A stretch of DNA of 64,000 nt from Deinococcus frigens DSM 12807 (GTDB lineage Bacteria; Deinococcota; Deinococci; Deinococcales; Deinococcaceae), in contig NZ_JNIW01000016.1 of assembly GCF_000701425.1 (NCBI RefSeq), positions 17,004 to 81,003 of the forward strand, given 5' to 3'. This document shows positions 43,310 through 52,754 of this stretch, in pieces (the stretch's first letter is position 1; the number at the start of each line of letters is the position of its first letter). Under the pieces are notes generated by a model. That model did not search any database. It was not told the DNA's origin and was given only the letters and a program-made list of their open reading frames with translations. The position numbers were made by a program, and so were the translations under genes.

Positions 43310-44767
43310 ATGATTGATGCGGATACCACCTGGCAACAGGCTTGCACGGCCCTGGCGGGGGGCGACTACGAGACGGCCTTTGGAGTACTGGATTCGGCAC
43401 TGGACGAGGCCATGCCACCTGAGAAGGGGCCGGGCAAGGCCGCACGGCCCACGGCGGCGCGCATCTGCCTGTATCTGGGCAGCCTGCACGCGCTGTACGG
43501 CGACGCGGCCACCGAGCAACTGAAAACGGCACTGACCGAGGCGCAGACGTTGGACCTGGCCACCCGCGAGCAGCCGCTGTATCTGGCCCTGAGCGCCGAA
43601 CTCGACGCCCGCACGCGTGGCCCGGACGCCGCCCCACCTGCCGGGGCCGTGCGCGAGGCCGCCGACGCCGTGGTCCGTTTTCATGCGCTGTGTGCGCTGG
43701 CGCTGGCCGAGCAGCCGCAGGCGGCACTGGACCTTCACCTGGCGGCGGACGAGCTGCCCACGCACCTGCGCTGGCGCTTGCGCTCGTGGCAGGCCGACTG
43801 TCAGGAGCAACTGGGCCACACGGCGGACGCTGTTCACCTGTACGCCGAGGCCGCGCACCTGGCAGGCGGGCTGGACCGCGCGGTGATGTTGCAGGAGCAG
43901 GCGGCGCTGCTGATCCAGGACGGTCAGGCCGAGGAGGCCAAGAAGGTGCTGGACAGCGCGCGGCTGCTGTACGGCAGCAAACAGGCCCCGCAGATCAATG
44001 CCAATCAGGCCGAGGACGAGGGACTGAATCTGGCCACCTGGCATTACCTGCGCGCCCAGGCGCTGCTCCAGATGGGCCAGCCGGATCCCGCCTTCGAGAT
44101 GATCCGCGAGGCAGACCGGCTGGAGCGGCAGCACGGGACGCCCGGCTATGTAGTGGCGCTGCTGCGCGGCCAGATTCTCAGCCACCTGGGACAGCAGGAA
44201 CCCGCCATCGCCGCCTTCGAGGCCGCCCTGACCCTGGCCGAGGACGGGGACCGCCCCTACGCCAACCACGAGCTGGGCGTGGCCCTGCTGGACATGGACC
44301 GCCCGGTGGAGGCCCGCGACCGGCTGGAAGCCGTGTTGAACGAGGCCGATTACCCCTACCAGCCTGAGGTGCTGGCCGATATCGCCGAGTGCGACTACCG
44401 CCTGGGCCGCATGCCCGAGGCCCAACTGGCAGCCGAGCAGGCGCTGGCGCAGGGCGCGGTGATTCCCGCCAGCCTGGTGCTGGGCAGCGTGGCGCTGGAT
44501 TACTTCCAACTGGACGACGCCCTGGAACACTACGAGCGCGTGGTGCGCGAGGCCGCCCCTGACAGCCGCGACTGGATCACTGGCCACCAGATGGCCGCCG
44601 ACGTGATGGCCCAGCAGGGCTTCCCCAACCCCGCCGCCGCCGTCGCCCACGCGCAGCAGGCGCTGGCCCACACCCCCGAGAGCGACGACTGGCACGGGAC
44701 CCTGCAAGACCTGCTGATCAAGGCACAGGGGCTGCTGGGGCCGCAGGACGGACGGATGCTGAATTAG
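43310..44767 (+). CDS. Tetratricopeptide-repeat protein
   Basis: 485 residues, almost wholly helical, with repeated TPR-like pairs: [60 protein letters not shown] and [15 protein letters not shown]. No signal peptide or enzymatic domain, so a cytoplasmic scaffold is likely. TATCCT ends 8 nt before ATG 43310, suggesting a leaderless mRNA. Divergent from ftsH. Confidence 0.85.
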   Translation: MIDADTTWQQACTALAGGDYETAFGVLDSALDEAMPPEKGPGKAARPTAARICLYLGSLHALYGDAATEQLKTALTEAQTLDLATREQPLYLALSAELDARTRGPDAAPPAGAVREAADAVVRFHALCALALAEQPQAALDLHLAADELPTHLRWRLRSWQADCQEQLGHTADAVHLYAEAAHLAGGLDRAVMLQEQAALLIQDGQAEEAKKVLDSARLLYGSKQAPQINANQAEDEGLNLATWHYLRAQALLQMGQPDPAFEMIREADRLERQHGTPGYVVALLRGQILSHLGQQEPAIAAFEAALTLAEDGDRPYANHELGVALLDMDRPVEARDRLEAVLNEADYPYQPEVLADIAECDYRLGRMPEAQLAAEQALAQGAVIPASLVLGSVALDYFQLDDALEHYERVVREAAPDSRDWITGHQMAADVMAQQGFPNPAAAVAHAQQALAHTPESDDWHGTLQDLLIKAQGLLGPQDGRMLN

Positions 44768-44798
44768 ATCACTTTTCAAAAGAATTATGGGATTTTGG

Positions 44799-44849
44799 CC
44801 GAACGGAGTAAGTGCATCTCCCCGATGCTTCCATTCGGACAAATCCTCT
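44799..44849. repeat. Long hairpin repeat, copy B
   Basis: Outer arms CCGAACGGA (44799-44807) and TCCATTCGG (44830-44838) pair with one mismatch; a small inner hairpin GCATC-TCCCC-GATGC lies between. 44821-44849 matches copy A (5760-5788) at 27 of 29 positions. It abuts an IS630 remnant. Confidence 0.6.
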
Positions 44850-44863
44850 AACGCAATGCGTAT

Positions 44864-44935
44864 CAGTCGGCGTTCCTCAAGCTGGGCGCGGGAATACCGT
44901 GGGTCGCCCGGACTTGCCGTCCACTCCTTCCACAT
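44864..44935 (-). mobile_element. Remnant of an IS630-type transposase N-terminus
   Basis: The minus strand of 44864-44899 is identical over 36 bp to 63782-63817 in the IS630 gene at the right edge and encodes the same RYSRAQLEERRL. Before it lies a divergent N-terminus (MWKEWTASPGDP). After it, repeat DNA (CTGATACGCATTGCG) replaces the rest of the transposase. Confidence 0.8.
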
Positions 44936-44979
44936 TAGGCAGGGACGTTCTGCATCTCCACCCGCGTTACCCTCTGTCC

Positions 44980-45540
44980 ATGACCCAGCCCCACAGCTTC
45001 TCTGCCCTCAAGGAATGGGACGCCCAGTGCCAGCTTCTGACCACTGGCCGCGTGTCGTTGCTGCTCCGCAAGGGCGGCATCATGGAAACGCACGACGGGT
45101 TTGAAGTCGAGCACCGCCGCTTTTTGCTGTATCCCACCTTCCTGCATCAGAACGCCGCCGAGTTGCAACCCCAGTACCTGCCGCTGCTGCGCCCGGACCC
45201 CGCCCCCGGCCAGATTGTGCTGCCCGCGCTGGCCGAGGTGCTGGCCGTGCAGAAGGTAGAGTCTCTGGCGGCGGCGCTGCGCCTGGAACCCCTGCAAGCG
45301 CTGAATGCCGGGGCCATTGAGCGGCGGTTTCATTACCGCAACCGCCCCTGGATTCACGCCCTGCTGCTGCGGGTGTGTCCGCTGAACGCGCCGCTGGTTG
45401 TGACCGAAACGCCGGACCTGCTGGGCTGCGTCAGTTGGGTGCCGCTGGGAGACGTGAAGGTGGAAGTGGGAGAGGCGGCGCTGGCCACATCGGAACTGGC
45501 AGCGCGGCGCAAAGAACTCGAACGGACGCTGGAGACATGA
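44980..45540 (+). CDS. DUF1802 family protein
   Basis: 186 residues. FSALKEWDAQCQLLTTGRVS followed by LLLRKGGI and VEHRRFLLYPTFLHQ are the conserved DUF1802 motifs, with RFHYRNRPWIHALLLRVCPL in the C-terminal half. Function unknown. TACCCT ends 6 nt before ATG 44980, as for other leaderless genes here; an identical GTTACCCTC box precedes the gene at 56169. Confidence 0.85.
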   Translation: MTQPHSFSALKEWDAQCQLLTTGRVSLLLRKGGIMETHDGFEVEHRRFLLYPTFLHQNAAELQPQYLPLLRPDPAPGQIVLPALAEVLAVQKVESLAAALRLEPLQALNAGAIERRFHYRNRPWIHALLLRVCPLNAPLVVTETPDLLGCVSWVPLGDVKVEVGEAALATSELAARRKELERTLET

Positions 45541-45564
45541 AAAAAGGGAGGCGCGTGGCCTCCC
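45539..45564 (-). terminator. Intrinsic terminator of the lipoprotein gene
   Basis: GGGAGGC (45546-45552) and GCCTCCC (45558-45564) form a 7-bp stem. On the minus strand a run of T residues follows (complement of 45539-45545). Confidence 0.7.
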
Positions 45565-45584
45565 CGTTTGGCGTCCAGAGCCGC

Positions 45585-46046
45585 TTACTGCGCGTCCAGA
45601 TCGTAGTTGTTTAGCACGGTGGTCTGGATGTTGCCGTCGGGATTGACCAGGTTCCAGCCCTTCTTGGTCCCGGCGAAGAACTGGTTGTCGCTCTGGGCAA
45701 AGGCCAGCCGCTTGCCATTGTCCTTGCTCAGCACGGTGTCCCCGGTGTCAAAGCGGTTGTTGTTGTTGGCGTCGCGGAATACCACGACGCGGTAGGTGCC
45801 GTAGGGCACGTTGCTGGGCAGGTCCAGGATGAAGCCGCCGGTCAAGAACTTGTCGATCAGTTGGCTCTCGGTGCCGTCTGCAGTGTACTTGCCAGCGTTA
45901 AAGCCGACCAGCGCCAGCCCCAGGTTCTGGTTGGTCTGGAAGCCGCGAATCTGGCCGGTCACGTCTTTTTTGGTGGGGTTGCCCGCCAGGGTACACGCGC
46001 TGAGCGTCAGGGTGCCGAGGGCCAGGGGAATCAGGAACTTGTTCAT
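45585..46046 (-). CDS. Putative lipoprotein with a calcium-binding-like loop
   Basis: 153 residues. A signal peptide ends in the lipobox LSAC with Cys18 as the lipidated residue. The mature part is beta-rich (GTYRVVVFRDANNNNRFDTG) and DANNNNRFDTGD resembles an EF-hand/dockerin Ca2+ loop. Probably anchored at the outer envelope; function unknown. Confidence 0.8.
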   Translation of the reverse strand: MNKFLIPLALGTLTLSACTLAGNPTKKDVTGQIRGFQTNQNLGLALVGFNAGKYTADGTESQLIDKFLTGGFILDLPSNVPYGTYRVVVFRDANNNNRFDTGDTVLSKDNGKRLAFAQSDNQFFAGTKKGWNLVNPDGNIQTTVLNNYDLDAQ

Positions 46047-46230
46047 AGAAATACCTCCGGTGAGAATGGTTACAAATCCAACGTCCCTACCGTAGCGGGC
46101 GGTAGTGGGCCTGCCTACGGACCAAGCCTTCCCGCTTAACTCATGGCTTGCTCACGCAAGGGCAGATTCGCACAGAGAAGCTGACGCGCCCTTGAGACAG
46201 TGGGGGGCACCTGAACGGGGGGGGCGGCCC

Positions 46231-46236
46231 TATACT
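46231..46236 (+). promoter_or_regulatory. -10 box (TATACT) for the leaderless methyltransferase gene
   Basis: TATACT ends 7 nt before ATG 46244, with no RBS. Confidence 0.5.
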
Positions 46237-46243
46237 CCGGACC

Positions 46244-47001
46244 ATGCAGCGCCCGCCCTTCACCGCCCTCGCCGCCGTGTACGACGCGATCATGTCGGAT
46301 GTGGAGTATGACTACTGGGCCGATTTTGTGCTGACCTACGCCCGAGATGGGGGCCTGAAGCTGGAGGACTCGGCGGCCCTGGACCTGGCCTGCGGTACGG
46401 GAGGCTTTACGCGGGAACTGACAGCAGCGGGCCTGCGCGTAACCGGTCTGGACGGCAGCGAGGACATGCTGCGCGAGGCACGGTCCAGATTGCCGGGGGT
46501 GGACTTCGTGGCAGGTGACCTGCGGACCTTTGACCTGTCAGCTCGCTTTGACCTGATCACCTGCGTCTTTGACAGCCTCAACAACCTGCTGACCGCCGAA
46601 GACCTGACGGCGGCCCTGACGCGGGCGCGGGCACACCTGAAACCTGGCGGCCTGCTGGCCTTCGACGTCAACACCCGCCTGGGCGTGCGCGAGTTGTGGG
46701 AGGACGACGCCATCGAGGGGCTGGCCCCGCTCCAGGGCGGCGGCGAGGTGCATTACCACTGGTCCCACCACCACGATGCCGGGGCCGATCTGGGCGTGGT
46801 GCAGGCGTTTTGCCGCATAGAGGAGGGCGGCGAGCTGCGCGAGTTCGTCGAGACCCACCGCGAGCGCGGCTACGATCCTGCCGATCTGGAAGGGCCGCTG
46901 CGGGCGGCAGGCTTTGCGCGCTGGGAAATCGTGGAATACCCCGATTACGCCCCGCCGATGCCGGATGTGCCGCGCGTCTGGGTCTTTGCGTGGGCAGTGG
47001 C

Positions 47002-47005
<4 letters not shown>
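46244..47005 (+). CDS. Class I SAM-dependent methyltransferase
   Basis: 253 residues. SAM motif I is [15 protein letters not shown] (about 45-59); motif [17 protein letters not shown] and post-motif [13 protein letters not shown] follow. The C-terminal part binds an unknown substrate. Ends in a TTGA overlap with gpsA, so the two are coupled. Confidence 0.9.
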
Positions 47006-47970
<965 letters not shown>

Positions 47971-48293
47971 GGTTGAGCCTGTCTGGACGTTCTGCCGCAG
48001 TCCCTACAGGCGACGATCACATCAACCAAAGCTCCTCTCGACGCCTACAGCGGCTGTTTCGCCTGGCGTTGCAGGACGTGAAAAATGCCGCATCTTGTAT
48101 AACACCTAAGATTCACGTACAAGCCCTTGTACCTACCGGGTGCCAGTGGTACAGTCAGGCCCTAGTCGGACACCGTGTACTCATCTGAGCCTATTGCTCC
48201 CTATCAAGCCGCCGTCCTACCGGGTCGGTATGGCCGCCTATTGTCACCCCTGTCCGCCGCCTCTCTTTTTCTCTCTTTGCAAGGAGCCTCGCC
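47971..48293. other. Intergenic region before nrdJ
   Basis: 323 bp. It contains the palindrome and promoter described at 48117-48155 and a pyrimidine-rich leader ending in AAGGAG before ATG 48294. I found no cobalamin riboswitch core or paired NrdR boxes. Confidence 0.6.
48117..48155 (+). promoter_or_regulatory. Probable nrdJ promoter with an overlapping palindromic operator
   Basis: GTACAAG-CC-CTTGTAC (48117-48132) is a perfect 7-bp inverted repeat. Its right half contains -35 TTGTAC (48127-48132); -10 TACAGT (48150-48155) follows with a 17-nt spacer. A regulator bound here would block RNA polymerase. Confidence 0.55.
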
Positions 48294-51200
48294 ATGACCA
48301 CCCTCCCCGCTCAGCCGCTGACCACCTTCGACGACAACGCCCAGCACATTGCCAGGCGGCAGTATTTGCAGCCGAACGACGGCGACATCGGCGGCATGTT
48401 CCGGCGGATTGCCAACTGGGTGGCGGGGGCGGAAGCTCCCGAAGCGCGGCTGTCCTGGGCGCAGAAGTACTACGACCTGATGGCGGGCAAGAAGTTCTGC
48501 CCCGGCGGGCGCGTGCTGGCGGGGGCGGGGACGCAGCACGGCAACGTCCTGAACTGCTTTGTGCAGGGCGCGACAGAGCATGAGCCAGCCTCTTTTGAAG
48601 GCGTGATGGAAGTCGCCAAGAAGCTGGCGCTGGTGACCAAGGTGGGGGGCGGCAACGGCGTCAACCTGGACGTGTACCGCCCCCGCGCCGAGGGCAGTCG
48701 TCCCGATGCGGGCGTGCGCGGCTGGGCCTACATGGCGGCCAGCCACGCCGACGTGACCGATTTCATAGAGGGCCTGATGCGCCCGCCCACCCAGCCGGAC
48801 GGCGACAAGCAGCCGGTAGCCGTCCGCAACTGGACCCGTGTGGTCTACGGTCAGGCGATTGCGCCGGAACTGGTGGCGCTGGCCCGCGCCAACGGCGTGC
48901 AGATCGTGCGCGCCCTGCCCGAGGGCGTGCAGGGCGTGCCCGACGATATGGGCGGCATCGTGGACGCGGCCCGCAAGGTGGCCGAGGACGCCAAGCTGGG
49001 CCTGGAACCCCGCCTGGATTTGTCCGAGATGCGCGCCGAGGGTGCGCCGATCAAGGGTTCAGGGGGCACCAGCAGCGGCCCGGTCAGCTTTTTAATGGAA
49101 ATCTTCGATAACTTCCTGGTGTGGGCCAACCGGGGCGCGGAGGAAGCGGGGCCGATCAATACGCTGCGGTTTGTTTACGCGCCAGTGTTGCGGGTGGTCA
49201 GGCAGGGAGGAACCCGGCGCGGCGCAGGGATGGCCACCATCGCCATCAGTCATCCCGACGTGTTGGATTTCCTGACCGCCAAGGATCTGGACCGCGAGGC
49301 GTCCGAGGGGGATATCTCTACCTTCAACATCTCCATCCTGATTACCGAGAAGTTCTGGGAGACGCTCCAGGCAGGGGGCGTGTGGCCCATGACCGCGCAG
49401 GAGGTGCCGGGCAAGTATTACCTGGCAAAGCAGGAGGGAACCTTCGAGGGACAGTTCCCCGAATTGCCAGACCGCGATGAGGACGGGGCGCGCGGCGTGC
49501 CGGTGTATTCGGTCGGCAAAGGCAAGAGCGCCCAGAGCGGCATTCCCGCCGCGTGGCTGTGGGACCAGATCGCCCAGCATGCCTGGAGCACGGGGGAGCC
49601 GGGCCTGATCTTCAATGACCGCGTGAACGAATTCAGCGCCCTGAAGAACCTGGGGGAGCGGTATGAGATTCGCAGCACGAATCCCTGTGTAACTGGGGAT
49701 ACCCTGGTGGCGGTGGCCGATGGGCGCGGCGCAGTCAGCTTCCGCGAACTGACCGAGGCAGGCGCAGACGTTCCCGTGTACGCGAGGGATGACCGGGGCA
49801 ATGTTGCTGTGCGCTGGATGCGAAACCCCCGCGTGACGGGCTACGCCCAGCCGATTTACGAGGTGACTTTTGACGACGGCCTCAAGACTCGCGTGACGGG
49901 CAACCACCGCTTCAACCTGACCGACGGCACTGCGCGTGAGGCGCTGGAGCTACGGGCCGGGGATTCGGTGGCGTCGATGACGCGCTTCGAGGGGAACTTT
50001 GACGATGCGTTTGGGTTTGCCGGGAAGCGCAGTCAGGATTACGCCTGGTTGACTTCGGGGCAGGGGCAGCCTGTGGGCGAACACCGCCTGATTGCCACGT
50101 TTGCCGCCGGGCGCTCACTGCTGCCGGGTGAGGTGGTGCATCACCGTGATTACAACGGCCTCAACAATCATTCTTCCAATCTGGAAGTCATGGGCCGGGA
50201 AACCCACGCGGAACTGCACCGCGCCGACATGCTGGGCGACAACAACCCCATGCGTGATCGCTGGTGGGGCCAGCTCAGCGACGGGCAGAAGGACGCTCAC
50301 CGCGCAAAGATGAGCGAGGCGACTTCCGGCGAGCGCAATGGCCGTCACTCTGGCCTGAGCCATGCGGAGCTGGAAGACGCCGCCCGCGAGCTGATTGCGG
50401 CGCTGGGCCGGGGCTTCACCAACCGGGAGTGGCAGGCATTTGCCGGGGAGCGCGGCCTGCCCCAGAGCTTCTCTGGACACCGCAGCGCCGAGTTGGGCAG
50501 CGTCAACGCCCTGTCTGAAGGGGTGGCGGCTGAACTTGAACTGCCTGCTCTGCCGCGTGGCGTGGGCCAGTCTCGCCAGGCCGTCCATAATTTTGAGCTG
50601 TACGAATTGGCGCTGGCTTCGGGTTACGTCGCAGTGCGGCACGAGGGCAACTTCTACCCCATCGTGACCCGTGCCTGTGAGGACTGCGCTGCCCACTACG
50701 AGCAGCCCTGGAACCGCCGCGAGGTCAGCTACTGCCGCCCGTGTGGCCTTAAGCGCGCCTCTGCAATGGGCCGTCCCGGAGCTAGGGCCGCCATGACACG
50801 CATCAGCGAGAACACCGCCGGGCAGCAGGTTCGCGCCTTCAATGACCTGAAGTTCAGCCTGGGCCGCCGCCCCCTGAAGCAGGAATGGGAAACCCACTGC
50901 CGCACGGCGGGCGTGCCTGTTCGTCTGCATCCTGGCGGACTGCCCACCTACTCGGCCCTGACCGAGCGGGCCAGTGTGGCGAATCACCGTGTAATCTCGG
51001 TGGAATATGTTGGGATTGAAGATGTTTATAATGGTACGGTGGATGATTTCCATAATTACTATATTGGGCATCATCAGGTGTCTGGAAGTCATCAAAAATC
51101 CCGATTTAGCTACGTAAACACCCAAAATTGTGGCGAGATCCCACTCACCATCGGGGAACCCTGTGATCTAGGGGCGATCAACCTCGCCGCCTATGTCCAC

Positions 51201-52748
51201 AACAGCAGCTTCGACTACGCCACCTTCCGGGCCGATGTCCGTACCTGCGTGCGCTTTCTGGACGACGTGCTGGACGTGAACGTGTTTGCGCTGGAGGACA
51301 ACCGGGTGGCCAGTCAGGACCTGCGCCGCCTTGGATTGGGCGTGATGGGACTGGCCGACGCTTTAATCAAGCTGGGGCTGCGCTACGACAACGAGGCGGG
51401 CCGCGAGACGATCATGGAAATCATGTCGGCGCTGCGCGAGGAGGCGATTGCCGAGAGCGAACGCCTGGGCGAGGAGCGCGGCGTCTACGCGGTGTACGCC
51501 CGCAACGAGGCCAAGATGCCGCACGCGCCGAGGCGCAATGTGGCGGTGCTGACCGTGGCCCCCACCGGCACCACCTCCATGCTGATGGGCGTCAGTTCCG
51601 GCATTGAACCCGTCTTCTCGCCCTTTATCTGGCGCAAGATCGGCAGCGAGTACCGGGCGCTGCTGGCCCCCCTCTTCGTGGAGTTGCTGGAAACCTACCC
51701 CGCCCCCGACGGCGTACAGAAGGACGGCGGCTGGGACTGGGACAAGGTGACGGAAGCCGTGAGCGAGAACCACGGCAGCGCGGTGGGCCTGCCCTTTATC
51801 CCCGACGCCCTCCAGCAGGTCTTCGTGTGCGCCCACGACATCGCGCCGCAGGATCATGTGCGGATGCAGGGAACGGTGCAGCGGGCCTTTGATGCGGACG
51901 GATTTGCGGGCAACAGCCTGTCCAAGACCATCAACCTGCCCAACAACGCCACCGTGCAGGACGTGCAGGACGCCTACAGCGAGGCGTACCGCACCGGCTG
52001 CAAGGGCATCACGGTCTACCGCGACGGCTCACGCCAGTTTCAGGTGCTGAGTACCAGCAAGACCAAGGAAGAGAAGACCGAGGACGCCCCCGCGCAGGCC
52101 GCTGCCGAAGTGATGGGCGAGGAAGCTCCGGCCCAGCCCAGAGCGGCCCAGCCCGCCGCCTCCACAATCCACAACCCACAACCCACAACCTCCGCGAAGC
52201 CGCAATATGACCGTCCCGCCCGCCTCTCCGGCATCACCGACATGGTCAAGCTGACCGATCCCACCAGCGGGCACCGGCGTTCGTTCCTGGTTACGGTCAA
52301 CCACCTGAACGGCAAGCCGGTGGAGGTCATGGTCATCAGCGGGCGCGCTGGCGACGAGGCCAATGCCGACAGCGAGGCGCTGGGGCGCGTGGTCAGCATT
52401 GCCCTCCAGCACGGCGTTCCGGCCCAGGCGCTGATCAAGACCCTGCGCGGGATCAACGGCGGGCTGTACGGCAGCTACAACGGGCGACTGGTGGGCAGCA
52501 AGGCAGATCTGATCGCCGTGGCGCTGGAAACCTTCCAGAAGGACATGGCCGCCGGGCAGATATCGGCGCAGGAAGCGGCTGGCCTGCCGCCCCTGGCCGG
52601 AGGCAGCGGCGTCAGCGTGTCAGGTGTCAGTGTGGAGGGCATGGACGGCGCAACCCGCGAACGTTGCCCCGTCTGCGAGGAACGGGCCGTGATTCGGGAA
52701 GAGGGTTGTTTGAAGTGCCAGGCTTGTGGGTATAGCAAGTGCGGGTGA
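48294..52748 (+). CDS. nrdJ: Adenosylcobalamin-dependent ribonucleoside reductase (class II) with an intein
   Basis: The 1484-residue precursor is spliced to about 1003 residues. The enzyme reduces ribonucleotides using a B12-derived thiyl radical. The first active-site Cys is in NVLNCFVQG; the radical motif NPCGE is split by the intein between P464 and C946. After splicing STNPCGEIPLT is restored. PTGTTSMLMGVSSGIEPVFS is the conserved C-terminal loop. A zinc-ribbon (CPVCEE and CLKCQACGYSKCG) ends the protein. Residues encoded near 52162-52190 form a linker built from a CCACAAC simple repeat. AAGGAG precedes ATG 48294. Confidence 0.95.
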   Translation: MTTLPAQPLTTFDDNAQHIARRQYLQPNDGDIGGMFRRIANWVAGAEAPEARLSWAQKYYDLMAGKKFCPGGRVLAGAGTQHGNVLNCFVQGATEHEPASFEGVMEVAKKLALVTKVGGGNGVNLDVYRPRAEGSRPDAGVRGWAYMAASHADVTDFIEGLMRPPTQPDGDKQPVAVRNWTRVVYGQAIAPELVALARANGVQIVRALPEGVQGVPDDMGGIVDAARKVAEDAKLGLEPRLDLSEMRAEGAPIKGSGGTSSGPVSFLMEIFDNFLVWANRGAEEAGPINTLRFVYAPVLRVVRQGGTRRGAGMATIAISHPDVLDFLTAKDLDREASEGDISTFNISILITEKFWETLQAGGVWPMTAQEVPGKYYLAKQEGTFEGQFPELPDRDEDGARGVPVYSVGKGKSAQSGIPAAWLWDQIAQHAWSTGEPGLIFNDRVNEFSALKNLGERYEIRSTNPCVTGDTLVAVADGRGAVSFRELTEAGADVPVYARDDRGNVAVRWMRNPRVTGYAQPIYEVTFDDGLKTRVTGNHRFNLTDGTAREALELRAGDSVASMTRFEGNFDDAFGFAGKRSQDYAWLTSGQGQPVGEHRLIATFAAGRSLLPGEVVHHRDYNGLNNHSSNLEVMGRETHAELHRADMLGDNNPMRDRWWGQLSDGQKDAHRAKMSEATSGERNGRHSGLSHAELEDAARELIAALGRGFTNREWQAFAGERGLPQSFSGHRSAELGSVNALSEGVAAELELPALPRGVGQSRQAVHNFELYELALASGYVAVRHEGNFYPIVTRACEDCAAHYEQPWNRREVSYCRPCGLKRASAMGRPGARAAMTRISENTAGQQVRAFNDLKFSLGRRPLKQEWETHCRTAGVPVRLHPGGLPTYSALTERASVANHRVISVEYVGIEDVYNGTVDDFHNYYIGHHQVSGSHQKSRFSYVNTQNCGEIPLTIGEPCDLGAINLAAYVHNSSFDYATFRADVRTCVRFLDDVLDVNVFALEDNRVASQDLRRLGLGVMGLADALIKLGLRYDNEAGRETIMEIMSALREEAIAESERLGEERGVYAVYARNEAKMPHAPRRNVAVLTVAPTGTTSMLMGVSSGIEPVFSPFIWRKIGSEYRALLAPLFVELLETYPAPDGVQKDGGWDWDKVTEAVSENHGSAVGLPFIPDALQQVFVCAHDIAPQDHVRMQGTVQRAFDADGFAGNSLSKTINLPNNATVQDVQDAYSEAYRTGCKGITVYRDGSRQFQVLSTSKTKEEKTEDAPAQAAAEVMGEEAPAQPRAAQPAASTIHNPQPTTSAKPQYDRPARLSGITDMVKLTDPTSGHRRSFLVTVNHLNGKPVEVMVISGRAGDEANADSEALGRVVSIALQHGVPAQALIKTLRGINGGLYGSYNGRLVGSKADLIAVALETFQKDMAAGQISAQEAAGLPPLAGGSGVSVSGVSVEGMDGATRERCPVCEERAVIREEGCLKCQACGYSKCG
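49686..51128 (+). mobile_element. Intein with HNH homing endonuclease inside nrdJ
   Basis: 481 residues from Cys465 (CVTGDTLVAVADG, block A) to Asn945 (VNTQN, block G), followed by extein Cys946. Block B is VTGNHRFNLTDG. Block F is VYNGTVDDFHNYYIG. The penultimate residue is Gln instead of the usual His. An HNH nuclease motif (VVHHRDYNGLNNHSSNLEVM) lies near precursor residue 613, and two CxxC pairs (CEDC and CRPC) near 794-817 could bind zinc. The last 150 bp are markedly AT-rich. Confidence 0.93.
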
Positions 52749-52754
52749 AAAATC

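Noticed and set aside
47971..48293. Cobalamin riboswitch before nrdJ
   Set aside because: I could not find the conserved B12-box or a matching fold; only the palindromic promoter is supported.
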